A DNA stretch of 64,000 bases from Bifidobacterium longum subsp. infantis ATCC 15697 = JCM 1222 = DSM 20088 (GTDB lineage: Bacteria; Actinomycetota; Actinomycetes; Actinomycetales; Bifidobacteriaceae), in assembly GCF_000269965.1 (NCBI RefSeq), contig NC_017219.1:620001-684000 (forward strand). The letters run 5' to 3'. This document shows, piece after piece, positions 37,178-47,863 of the stretch. Made by a program: the position numbers and the translations under genes. The notes below the pieces were generated by a model. It did not search any database, was not told the origin of the DNA, and worked only from the letters and a program-made list of their open reading frames with translations. The first letter of the stretch is position 1; every line of letters begins with the position of its first letter.

Positions 37178-37275
37178 CTACTGCGCGTAATGCTGCAGGG
37201 CGGAGGCGTCCGCGTCCGTGATTTCGCGAATCGGATGGGCCGGATTGCCCACGGCCACGGTGGTGGATTCAGCAT
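37178..37275 (-). pseudogene. C-terminal relic of a hexapeptide acetyltransferase
   Basis: Minus-strand reading gives TTVAVGNPAHPIREITDADA and then SALQHYAQ-stop. The VGNPAHPIREI segment is the usual end of maltose/galactoside O-acetyltransferases. Only about 32 codons survive, with no start. The remaining gap to 37462 holds no other gene. Confidence 0.55.
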
Positions 37276-37462
37276 TGATTTCGCTTATTGAACACTCCTG
37301 TAATTTCGCGAAAGAGCATGGATGGACTCATTGTATCTACGGTCTGTGCGTGTGGGGCGAATCGGAAAACGGCAGTACGGCAAACGAGCGATGATGAACT
37401 ATGCAAGTCGGGGCGCAATGGTGCAATGGTAGATTGTGAATACACAGGCGAACGGAGGTGGC

Positions 37463-38133
37463 GTGAGCGTGGAGGGCGGAACAACGCTGAAGGTCACGGA
37501 TGAATCGCTGGCACAGGCGGCGCGTGTCATCCGGGATGGTGGATTGGTCGTCATTCCAACGGATACGGTATATGGAGTGGCGTGCGATCCGCGTAATAAG
37601 GCCGCTATCGACCGTATCTACCGGCTCAAGCGTCGCCCGCGCTATAAGGCGTTGCAGGTACTGCTCGCATCCACCGACCAGCTTGATGAGCTCAGTCTAG
37701 ACCTGCCGTCTCCACTGAATCGTTTGTCGGCGGCGTTCCTGCCCGGCGCGTTCTCGCCGATTGCCGTAGCCCGGCCCGACTGCACGTTGGAGACTTTGGC
37801 CGACACCGCCGATGGTCGCCCCGGCACGCAGGGCATCCGCATCCCCAATTCGGCGCTGTGCCTCGCGATTCTCAAGGCCACTGGTCCGCTGGCCGCGTCC
37901 AGCGCCAACCGTTCCGGCGACGAAAGCGCACAGACCGTCCAGGAGGCGGTTGATGCGTTCGGCAGCGAAGTCGACCTGTATCTGGACGGCGGTCCCACCC
38001 AAGGCCATGTCTCCAGCACCGTCGTCAAAGCCGATCCGTATGCGCGCGACGGCATCGAGATCCTGCGTGAAGGCGTCATCGCCCAAAACGTGATTCGCAA
38101 GGCCCTCCACCTCAACGGCGGGGGACTTGGCGC

Positions 38134-38137
<4 letters not shown>
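37463..38137 (+). CDS. L-threonylcarbamoyladenylate synthase (Sua5/YciO/YrdC)
   Basis: Makes threonylcarbamoyl-AMP for the t6A37 modification of ANN-reading tRNAs. It is 224 aa, a YrdC domain with GGLVVIPTDTVYGVACDPRN near the N-terminus, IYRLKRRPRYKALQVLLAS for nucleotide binding, and GPLAASSANRSGDESA. The long Sua5 C-terminal domain is absent. GTG 37463 follows GGAGGTGGC; an in-frame GTG at 37436 is less likely. Its stop overlaps the start of the next gene by four bases. Confidence 0.9.
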
Positions 38138-41023
<2,886 letters not shown>

Positions 41024-41070
41024 TCGGTTGATGCCCGCTAGCTTGCGCTAGTTAGGGGTTGATTCCTTGT

Positions 41071-41100
41071 GAAAAGGGTCTGCTTATGCAGGCCCTTTTC
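41071..41100 (+). terminator. Terminator of guaB
   Basis: GAAAAGGG-TCTGC-TTAT-GCAGG-CCCTTTTC, a near-perfect 13-bp stem with a T-rich 3' arm. Confidence 0.85.
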
Positions 41101-41190
41101 GCGTATGTGGCTCGAGATAGCTTGTATGCGATGGGGTATAGTCTGAACTGTTCTTGTAATAACGGGTGACATGACGAAAAGAGGCTTACC

Positions 41191-41841
41191 ATGGTCGACA
41201 GCCATGATGCAGAAACTTACAGCGCAAAGGATTCGCGCCTGATTTGGATTGACTGCGAAATGACGGGCTTGGATATCTTCGGCGGTGACGAACTGGTCGA
41301 AGTGTCCGTAGTGCCCACTGATTTCGATTTGAATGTGCTGGATGAAGGTGTGGATTTCGTTATCAAGCCGAGTCAGAAGGCTGTGGACCATATGAACGAC
41401 TTCGTGCGCAACATGCACACCCGTTCTGGTTTGATCAACGAATGGGGGCATGGACTGAGCCTCGAAGAAGCTGAGCAGAAGGTCACCGATTATGTGCTGC
41501 GCTTCACTCCGGAAGGCGTGCGCCCGCTGCTCGCCGGCAACACCATCGGCTCCGACAAGAAGTTCCTCGACCACTACATGCCGGACCTCATGAGCCACCT
41601 GCATTACCGCAGCGTGGATGTGAGCACCCTGAAGGAGCTCGCCCGCCGCTGGTACCCGGCCGTCTACGAGAACCGTCCGCCAAAGAACGGCGGCCACCGC
41701 GCCCTCGCCGACATCATCGAATCGCTTGACGAGCTGCGTTACTACCGTAAGGCCTTCATGGCCCCGGTCCCCGGGCCGGACGATGCCGCCTCCAAGGCCA
41801 TCGCCGCCGACATCGTCTCGACCAGCATCCTCAATAAGTAG
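41191..41841 (+). CDS. orn: Oligoribonuclease
   Basis: 3'-5' exoribonuclease that finishes RNA decay by degrading 2-5 nt oligomers, including pGpG. It is a 216 aa DEDDh exonuclease. [12 protein letters not shown] supplies the first Asp and Glu, [19 protein letters not shown] the second Asp, and [20 protein letters not shown] the His and last Asp. AAAAGAGG lies upstream of ATG 41191. It is monocistronic or cotranscribed with the helicase gene 48 bp downstream. Confidence 0.95.
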   Translation: MVDSHDAETYSAKDSRLIWIDCEMTGLDIFGGDELVEVSVVPTDFDLNVLDEGVDFVIKPSQKAVDHMNDFVRNMHTRSGLINEWGHGLSLEEAEQKVTDYVLRFTPEGVRPLLAGNTIGSDKKFLDHYMPDLMSHLHYRSVDVSTLKELARRWYPAVYENRPPKNGGHRALADIIESLDELRYYRKAFMAPVPGPDDAASKAIAADIVSTSILNK

Positions 41842-41853
41842 TCCGCCGTACTT

Positions 41854-41876
41854 GGCTCCCCTCCCTGAGGGGAGTC
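41854..41876. repeat. Short GC-rich palindrome, dispersed family copy 4
   Basis: GGCTCCCCTCCCTGAGGGGAGTC between orn and the helicase gene; same family as 2323, 3287, 5481 and 62881. Confidence 0.6.
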
Positions 41877-41889
41877 TAGAGAGGTTGAT

Positions 41890-43308
41890 ATGCGCCAAAC
41901 CGAAGCCTTGGCCGTTCTGAACGCCGGCGCGAACGTGTTCCTGACCGGTGCGCCCGGTGCCGGTAAGACCTATGTCTTGAACGAGTTCATCCGCCAGGCT
42001 CGGGCCGACGGCGCCAGTGTGGCAGTCACCGCGTCCACAGGCATCGCCTCCACGCATATCAACGGCCAAACCATCCATTCGTGGAGTGGCGTCGGCGTGG
42101 CCACCGCCCTGAGCCCGAGTCTGCTCAAACTCATCAAATCCCGGCGCAAACGCAAGATTCAGGCTACGGACATCCTCGTCATCGACGAGGTTTCCATGCT
42201 GCACGCATGGCTGTTCGACATGGTCGACCAAGTCTGCCGCGAAGTGCGTCGCGACCCACGCCCGTTCGGAGGCATCCAGGTCGTGCTGTCCGGCGACTTC
42301 TTCCAACTGCCGCCGGTTTCGGTGTCCGGGCGCAACCGCGACCTCATCGCCCCCACCCCCGAATTCATCGCCAGCCGCGAACGGTATGCCCGTGCCGGGC
42401 TTAACCCGGAAGGTTTCATCACCGAATCATTGGTATGGCCTGAACTTAACCCGGTAATCTGCTATCTGACCGAACAGCACCGTCAGGACACCGGCGAACT
42501 GCTGACCGTGCTCACCGACATTCGCGAAGGCGACGTGACCCAGTCCGACCGTGACGTGCTCGTCACCCGTCTGGGCAAACTGCCCGAGCCCGGCCAGGTC
42601 GCCGTCCACCTATTCCCGGTGAACCGGCAGGCCGACAATCTCAACGACATGCGCCTGAACCAGATCATGCTTGAGCCGCACGAGTTCCACGCCGAAACCG
42701 CGGGTCCCGCCAATCTGGTCGACCGGCTCAAGAAGAACATGCTGGCCCCCGAGCGACTGGTACTCAAGGAGGGCGCGGCTGTCATGGCCCTGCGCAACGA
42801 CACCGATCGCCAGTACGTCAACGGCTCGCTCGGCACCGTGCGCGGCTTCGCGCAGGAGAACAAGGGCGGCTGGCCGATCGTGGAATTCGAAAACGGCAAC
42901 ATCGTCACCATGAAACAGGCCACATGGGAAATGATGGACGGCGACACCGTGCTCGCCTCCGTCTCTCAAGTGCCACTGCGTTGCGCGTGGGGCATTACCA
43001 TCCACAAATCGCAAGGCATGACGCTCGACCGTGCGGTTATGGACCTGAAGCGCACCTTCGCGCCGGGCATGGGATATGTGGCGCTGTCACGAGTCGAATC
43101 GCTGGGTGGACTGTATTTGGCTGGCGTCAACGAACGCATGTTCCTCGTCTCGCCCGATGCCGTGGTGCTCGACGGCGACCTGCGCGAAGCCTCGGCCTCG
43201 GCCTCCGACCAGTTGGCCGATGAAGGTGCAACCGCGTTCAAACCTGCTGAGCCGGACGAATTTGGTGCCAATCCCGATGATGACTTCGCCCAGGACGCGT
43301 TATTTTGA
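41890..43308 (+). CDS. Pif1-like ATP-dependent DNA helicase (SF1B)
   Basis: Superfamily 1 helicase of 472 aa, probably 5'-3', acting on DNA replication or recombination intermediates. Walker A is GAPGAGKTY near residue 20, motif Ia TASTGIASTHINGQTIHSWS, motif II DEVS in LVIDEVSMLHAW, motif III VLSGDFFQLPPV. The C-terminal UvrD-like motif is WGITIHKSQGMTLDRAV followed by GMGYVALSRVESLGGL. GAGAGGTTGAT precedes ATG 41890. The acidic C-terminus (PDEFGANPDDDFAQDALF) may be a protein-interaction tail. Confidence 0.92.
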   Translation: MRQTEALAVLNAGANVFLTGAPGAGKTYVLNEFIRQARADGASVAVTASTGIASTHINGQTIHSWSGVGVATALSPSLLKLIKSRRKRKIQATDILVIDEVSMLHAWLFDMVDQVCREVRRDPRPFGGIQVVLSGDFFQLPPVSVSGRNRDLIAPTPEFIASRERYARAGLNPEGFITESLVWPELNPVICYLTEQHRQDTGELLTVLTDIREGDVTQSDRDVLVTRLGKLPEPGQVAVHLFPVNRQADNLNDMRLNQIMLEPHEFHAETAGPANLVDRLKKNMLAPERLVLKEGAAVMALRNDTDRQYVNGSLGTVRGFAQENKGGWPIVEFENGNIVTMKQATWEMMDGDTVLASVSQVPLRCAWGITIHKSQGMTLDRAVMDLKRTFAPGMGYVALSRVESLGGLYLAGVNERMFLVSPDAVVLDGDLREASASASDQLADEGATAFKPAEPDEFGANPDDDFAQDALF

Positions 43309-43378
43309 CGGTCGATATATCGAGCGACCGCTAATTTGAGTGTTTCTGCACTTCGAGGGGCGGATTTTGAGTTTTCGG

Positions 43379-43511
43379 GACATCTACTTCCGTTTCAAGG
43401 GGCTGATGTCCAAGTAGACAACGCTTAAAAACGGCGGAATGACGTTGGTATGAAGCCGTTTCTATGTGCGATTGAGCGGATGACCAGCCCCTCGAAACGC
43501 AAGTAGATGTC
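43379..43511. repeat. Long imperfect inverted repeat with nested hairpin
   Basis: Arms 43379-43405 and 43485-43511 match over 25 of 27 positions (core GACATCTACTT..GTTTC.AGGGGCTG). Between them AACGGC (~43430) and GCCGTT (~43455) form an inner hairpin, and AAGGGGC motifs continue to 43540. The whole 43309-43610 gap holds no gene. Confidence 0.6.
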
Positions 43512-43610
43512 TCCAAGGGGCGGAATCGGCCCCTTGAAGCCGAAGAAGACACTGCGAACTTGTCTTCATTGAGGAACTGAACGGCTACCATGGAATAAGC
43601 GGTGGTAGTT

Positions 43611-44411
43611 ATGGTGCTATCCGAGATATTTCGTGGAAACAATGAGGTTCGCGAGGCCGCCCGGGCCGGTGTGCAAATCGATACGGTTAGTGTGGCTAGT
43701 GCGTCAGATGCAGCAAGCGCGGCAGGCGGCAGCGGCAAAATCACTGGCGCAATACGTCCGTCAGCGGTGGCTGGTTCGTTCTACCCCGCTGACCGCACAG
43801 CGCTCAAGCAACTCATTACTCATCAATTGGGTTACAGTCGAGAGGTTCTGCAACAGTTGGAGCCCACGCTTCCAGCGGGAGTGCCAAAGGCTGTAATCGT
43901 GCCGCATGCCGGTTATGTGTATTCCGGCACGGCGGCCCTTGCCTATGCTTTGCTCGAACGAGGGCGGGGAAGCGTGACTCGTGCGGTAATTGTGGGGCCG
44001 ACTCACCGTGTGGCCGTGTGAGGCGTTGCTTGCTCTACCGCAGCGGCGTTTGAAACGCCGCTGGGCACGGTGCCGGTAGATGTTGTTGCTGAGCGTAAAG
44101 CTTTAGGCTTGGAATCGGCTTCCGATGAGCCGCTTCGTTCCGGTACACATGCTCGTCCGGGGGCACCGGCTCCCGCAATGATCGTCAATGACCCCACACA
44201 TACGCAGGAGCATGCCGTGGAAGTACAAATTCCGTTCCTGCAAACCGTGCTCGGCCCAGACCTCACTATTGTGCCGTTGAACGCGGGCGACGCCACGCCA
44301 CAAGAGATGGGCGATGTGTTGCGTGCTTTGTGGGGCGGACCGGAAACCGTCATCGTGATTAGTTCGGATCTCTCGCACTATCATCCGCACGAAGTCGCCC
44401 GCGCGATTTAG
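43611..44411 (+). pseudogene. MEMO-family protein (AmmeMemoRadiSam system B), broken
   Basis: COG1355/MEMO1-like protein. IRPSAVAGSFYPADRTALKQ, VPHAGYVYSGTAALAYALLE and AVIVGPTHRVAV come before an in-frame TGA (44019-44021). The same frame then resumes with GVACSTAAAFETPLGTVPVD, TQEHAVEVQIPFLQTVLGPD and VIVISSDLSHYHPHE, ending early at 44411. The stop replaces a sense codon inside a conserved stretch, and the last ~60 residues of the family are absent where the frame meets the convergent gene. No radical-SAM or AMMECR1 partners are nearby, so the gene is almost certainly dead. Confidence 0.82.
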
Positions 44412-44827
44412 CGCAGATCGCCAATACGCGCGGCGATCGTCCTCATCGATTTGAGGCTCGCCTCATAGCGCGCGGCTGCCACAATCAGAATGATGCCGCC
44501 CAAAGCAAGCCACACCCACCAGTAGTGGCGGGAGAATTCGGCCCGCCATGGCCACAGCACAGTCACCGTGCTGACGATAAGAATCACTGTGCCGTAGATC
44601 AACGGTGCTTGCAGCAAACGCACACCCACAATCAGCGCGGCCGCTCCGGACAGGCCGGCGATAAGATCCACCGGGGCATACGGTTGCGGGTTGGTCCATG
44701 CGAGGCCGAGAAGTATTACACCGGCAAGGATGGTGGCGTATGTCTCAATAACCTGTGATGCGGTCAGCCGTCCCGACGAACGTCCGAATCGCTCTTGCGC
44801 GACTGATGGCTGGTTCGGCTGCGTCAT
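44408..44827 (-). CDS. Small four-helix membrane protein
   Basis: No family name is offered. It has 139 aa with four hydrophobic segments: ATILAGVILLGLAW (~31-44), LIAGLSGAAALIVGVRLL (~56-73), LIYGTVILIVSTVTVL (~76-91) and WWVWLALGGIILIVAAA (~102-118). The N-terminus is polar and the tail basic. The start at 44827 has AGGAGGGCACG upstream, a strong ribosome site. It is convergent with, and overlaps by four bases, the MEMO relic. It is divergent from proS by about 120 bp. Confidence 0.75.
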   Translation of the reverse strand: MTQPNQPSVAQERFGRSSGRLTASQVIETYATILAGVILLGLAWTNPQPYAPVDLIAGLSGAAALIVGVRLLQAPLIYGTVILIVSTVTVLWPWRAEFSRHYWWVWLALGGIILIVAAARYEASLKSMRTIAARIGDLR

Positions 44828-44947
44828 CGTGCCCTCCTACCCTTCTAGCCGTCATTGTTGCGCGAGTGAGTCCGAATACCAAGATGAAGACCGGAATAGT
44901 GCGAATAGCAGGCGGGCTTGTCGGTTCACGCGAATATCTTGGAACAC

Positions 44948-46762
44948 ATGACTTCCAATACCCTTCGTATGTCAACCATGTTCCTGCGCACCCTGCGCGA
45001 GGACCCCGCTGATGCCGATGTCGATTCGGCCAAGCTGCTGCAGCGCGCCGGCTATATTCGCAAGGCCGCACCCGGTATCTGGACCTGGCTGCCGCTCGGT
45101 CTGCGCGTGCTGAACAAGATCGAGGCCATCATCCGCGAGGAGATCAACGGCATCGGTGCCCAGGAAGTACACTTCCCGGCCCTGCTGCCGCGCGAACCCT
45201 ACGAGGCCACCCATCGCTGGGAGGAGTACGGCGATAACATCTTCCGTTTGAAGGATCGCCACGAGGCCGATTACCTGCTGGCTCCCACCCACGAGGAGAT
45301 GTTCACCCTTCTGGTCAAGGACATGTACTCCTCTTACAAGGACCTGCCCGTAACCCTGTACCAGATCCAGACCAAGTACCGCGACGAGTTCCGCCCGCGC
45401 GCCGGCCTGATCCGTGGCCGCGAATTCATCATGAAGGACGCCTACTCCTTCACCATTGATGAAGAAGGCATGCGCAAGGCCTACTATGACGAGCGCGGCG
45501 CTTACGAGCGCATCTTCCAGCGTCTCGACCTGAAGTACGTACCTGTGTTCGCCATGTCCGGCCCGATGGGTGGCTCCGCATCCGAGGAGTTCCTGGCTCC
45601 GATGCCGATCGGCGAAGATACCTTCGCGCTGGCGCCTTCCGGCAAGGCATGGAATGTTGAGGCCCTGAGCACTCCGGAGCTACCGGAAATCGATGCTTCC
45701 GCCACTCCCGCCGCTTCCAAGGAAGCCACCCCGGATGCCAAGACCATCGATAACATGATCGAGCGTGCCAACGCCGACCACCCGCGTACTGATGGCCGTG
45801 AATGGCAGGCTTCCGACATCCTCAAGAACGTGGTGATCACCGTCAAGCACCCTGAGGATGAAGAGCATGACGAGCCGTGGCGTGAAGTGATTGTCGTCGG
45901 CGTGCCCGGCGACCGTACGGTGGATATGAAGCGACTGGAAGCCCAGTTCGCTCCCGCCGAGCTTGAGGAGGCCACTGAAGAAGACCTGAAGCAGCACCCC
46001 GAACTGGTGCCAGGCTACATCGGACCGATGGTGCTTGGCCCGCAGGCCGAGGCTGCTGGCGTGAAGAACCCGGTTCGCTACCTGGTCGACGCGCACGTGG
46101 TCAAGGGTTCCGCTTGGTTCACTGGTGCCGATGAGAACGAGGTCGACTACTACAACCTGGTGTACGGCCGTGACTTCAAGGCCGACGGCGTGGTGGAAGC
46201 CGTTGAGGTTCGCCACGGCGACATGAGCCCGGACGGTTCCGGTCCGTTGAGCTTCGAGCGTGGTGTGGAAATCGGCCAGGTGTTCCAGCTGGGTCTCAAG
46301 TACTCCAAGGCACTGGACCTGAAGGTGCTCGACCAGAACGGCAAGGCCGTGCCGGTGTGGATGGGCTGCTATGGCATCGGTGTTTCCCGCGTGCTGGCCT
46401 GCATCGCCGAAACACACCACGACGAAGCCGGCTTGGCTTGGCCGTCCGTGATTGCCCCGGCTGCCGTGCACGTGGTGGCCACCGGTAAGGACGCCGTGGC
46501 GTTTGAAGGTGCCGAGAAGCTGGTCTCCGAGCTTGAGGCCAAGGGCCTTGAGGTTATTTACGATGACCGCAAGAAGGTGTCTCCGGGCGTCAAGTTCAAG
46601 GATGCCGAGCTGATCGGCGTGCCGCTGGTCGCCGTGGTCGGCCGCGATTACGTCAACGACGGCACCATCGAACTGCGCGACCGCAACGGCGAAAACAAGG
46701 TCGCCGTGCCCGCCGCCGAAGCCGCCGACGCGCTCGCCGAGCGCTTCGCCGCCCTCAGCTGA
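44948..46762 (+). CDS. proS: Prolyl-tRNA synthetase, bacterial type with editing domain
   Basis: Charges tRNA-Pro. It is 604 aa. Class II motif 1 is in [20 protein letters not shown], motif 2 in [20 protein letters not shown] and motif 3 in [16 protein letters not shown]. An inserted editing (INS) domain lies between motifs 2 and 3, roughly residues 220-400. The C-terminal anticodon-binding domain follows ([18 protein letters not shown]). ATG 44948 is where similarity begins. TATCTT seven bases earlier and no Shine-Dalgarno make a leaderless start possible. A terminator follows. Confidence 0.96.
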   Translation: MTSNTLRMSTMFLRTLREDPADADVDSAKLLQRAGYIRKAAPGIWTWLPLGLRVLNKIEAIIREEINGIGAQEVHFPALLPREPYEATHRWEEYGDNIFRLKDRHEADYLLAPTHEEMFTLLVKDMYSSYKDLPVTLYQIQTKYRDEFRPRAGLIRGREFIMKDAYSFTIDEEGMRKAYYDERGAYERIFQRLDLKYVPVFAMSGPMGGSASEEFLAPMPIGEDTFALAPSGKAWNVEALSTPELPEIDASATPAASKEATPDAKTIDNMIERANADHPRTDGREWQASDILKNVVITVKHPEDEEHDEPWREVIVVGVPGDRTVDMKRLEAQFAPAELEEATEEDLKQHPELVPGYIGPMVLGPQAEAAGVKNPVRYLVDAHVVKGSAWFTGADENEVDYYNLVYGRDFKADGVVEAVEVRHGDMSPDGSGPLSFERGVEIGQVFQLGLKYSKALDLKVLDQNGKAVPVWMGCYGIGVSRVLACIAETHHDEAGLAWPSVIAPAAVHVVATGKDAVAFEGAEKLVSELEAKGLEVIYDDRKKVSPGVKFKDAELIGVPLVAVVGRDYVNDGTIELRDRNGENKVAVPAAEAADALAERFAALS

Positions 46763-46796
46763 GTCCCACTTACTCAGCCTCGGCGTTAATCGCATC

Positions 46797-46832
46797 AAGC
46801 GCCATTCTGCTCAGTCGCAGAATGGCGCTTTG
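46797..46832 (+). terminator. Terminator of proS
   Basis: AAGCGCCATTCTGC-TCAGTC-GCAGAATGGCGCTT, a perfect 14-bp stem followed by TTGTTG. Confidence 0.85.
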
Positions 46833-46833
46833 T

Positions 46834-46858
46834 TGTGGATAACCGAAATTTATCCACA
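46834..46858. promoter_or_regulatory. Pair of perfect DnaA-box 9-mers upstream of ssb
   Basis: TGTGGATAA (46834-46842) and TTATCCACA (46850-46858) face each other across seven bases, about 180 bp before the ssb start. They could link single-strand binding protein expression to DnaA, which is inference. Confidence 0.5.
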
Positions 46859-47037
46859 TTCTTAAAATTTCAACTGCGTCACAGTATCCACATTTGCCAG
46901 TTGCCCTTGTGCGCTTCAAATGCCATGCCTCACAGTGGAGGTACCGCTGGGGCGTGCAAGCCGGCAATGAAGCCGGAGACAGGCTCCGGCGGTCCACATC
47001 CAAACAACAGGCCAGCAGGCCGAGGAAAGGACCGATC

Positions 47038-47781
47038 ATGGCAAATCAACAAGCAGCAGTGACCGTCACCGGCTTTGTGGCCGGTGATCCGACACTAGGC
47101 GGAACTGAGAGTTTCCGCGTGTTGACATTCCGTATGGGCAGCACGCGCAGTCGACTCAACCCGACTACCAGACAATGGGAGGATTACGGAACCGCATGGG
47201 TGGGCGTCAAAGCGTTCCGTGCTTTGGCCGTGAACGCCGCCAGTTCGGTTCGCCGCGGTGACCGCATCATTGTGGTCGGCTCACTCATCACCGAGCAGTG
47301 GACCAATGAGCAAGGCGAACCGCGCAGTAGAACCGTTCTCGAAGCCACCAACATTGGGCATGACCTGACCTTCGGCACCACGTCGCTGATCAAGCCACAG
47401 CGTGCCGGTAATGGGAACGGAGGCAATGGTGGCAACGGTAACGGCAATGCCAACGGTGCCGCCGAAGGCATGGATGGCGGAAACGGGCAACGAGCATCGT
47501 CACCGCACATGAGGCCAACGCAATATAGTGTGGACGGTGCCGCATCCGGTGTGGGTATGGACCCGTATGCGACCTCGTCGGAATCTGGCCCCGTCGAATT
47601 TGGGGTCACCTCCGATTCCGGCCAATCGCCGTCGCCATCAACCGAGTCAGCGGCTGCGTCCATGGCCGATGCCGTCATGTCGCAACCGGACGCTGGTGCT
47701 AATCAGCCACAGTCCGCAGCCCAACAAACCTACGTCGACGGTTTCGCCGAATCTTCCGATCCCAGCGAATCCGAATTCTGA
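47038..47781 (+). CDS. ssb: Single-stranded DNA-binding protein
   Basis: Binds and protects ssDNA and recruits partners through its C-terminus. It is 247 aa. The N-terminal OB fold (residues ~5-115) contains VTVTGFVAGDPTLGG, RVLTFRMGSTRSRLN and GDRIIVVGSLITEQW. A long Gly/Asn- then Ser/Pro-rich linker follows, ending in the acidic tip SDPSESEF. The linker is longer than in standard SSB (~170-190 aa), and the tip ends SEF instead of IPF. GAGGAAAGG precedes ATG 47038. It is not next to rpsF/rpsR, so it is probably a secondary SSB. Confidence 0.88.
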   Translation: MANQQAAVTVTGFVAGDPTLGGTESFRVLTFRMGSTRSRLNPTTRQWEDYGTAWVGVKAFRALAVNAASSVRRGDRIIVVGSLITEQWTNEQGEPRSRTVLEATNIGHDLTFGTTSLIKPQRAGNGNGGNGGNGNGNANGAAEGMDGGNGQRASSPHMRPTQYSVDGAASGVGMDPYATSSESGPVEFGVTSDSGQSPSPSTESAAASMADAVMSQPDAGANQPQSAAQQTYVDGFAESSDPSESEF

Positions 47782-47800
47782 GTGCCAACCATACATCATG

Positions 47801-47850
47801 AAAAACCGCTGTGTTCGCCTGTAATCGAGGCAAGCACAGCGGTTTTCTCT
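47801..47850. terminator. Bidirectional terminator between ssb and pepO
   Basis: AAAACCGCTGTG (47802-47813) and CACAGCGGTTTT (47835-47846) pair perfectly, with A and T runs on the two sides, serving convergent genes. Confidence 0.88.
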
Positions 47851-47863
47851 TACATAACGGGGA

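Noticed and set aside
44019..44021. Selenocysteine codon in the MEMO-like gene
   Set aside because: No SECIS-like hairpin or family precedent, and the gene is also truncated at its 3' end, so simple nonsense mutation is the better reading.
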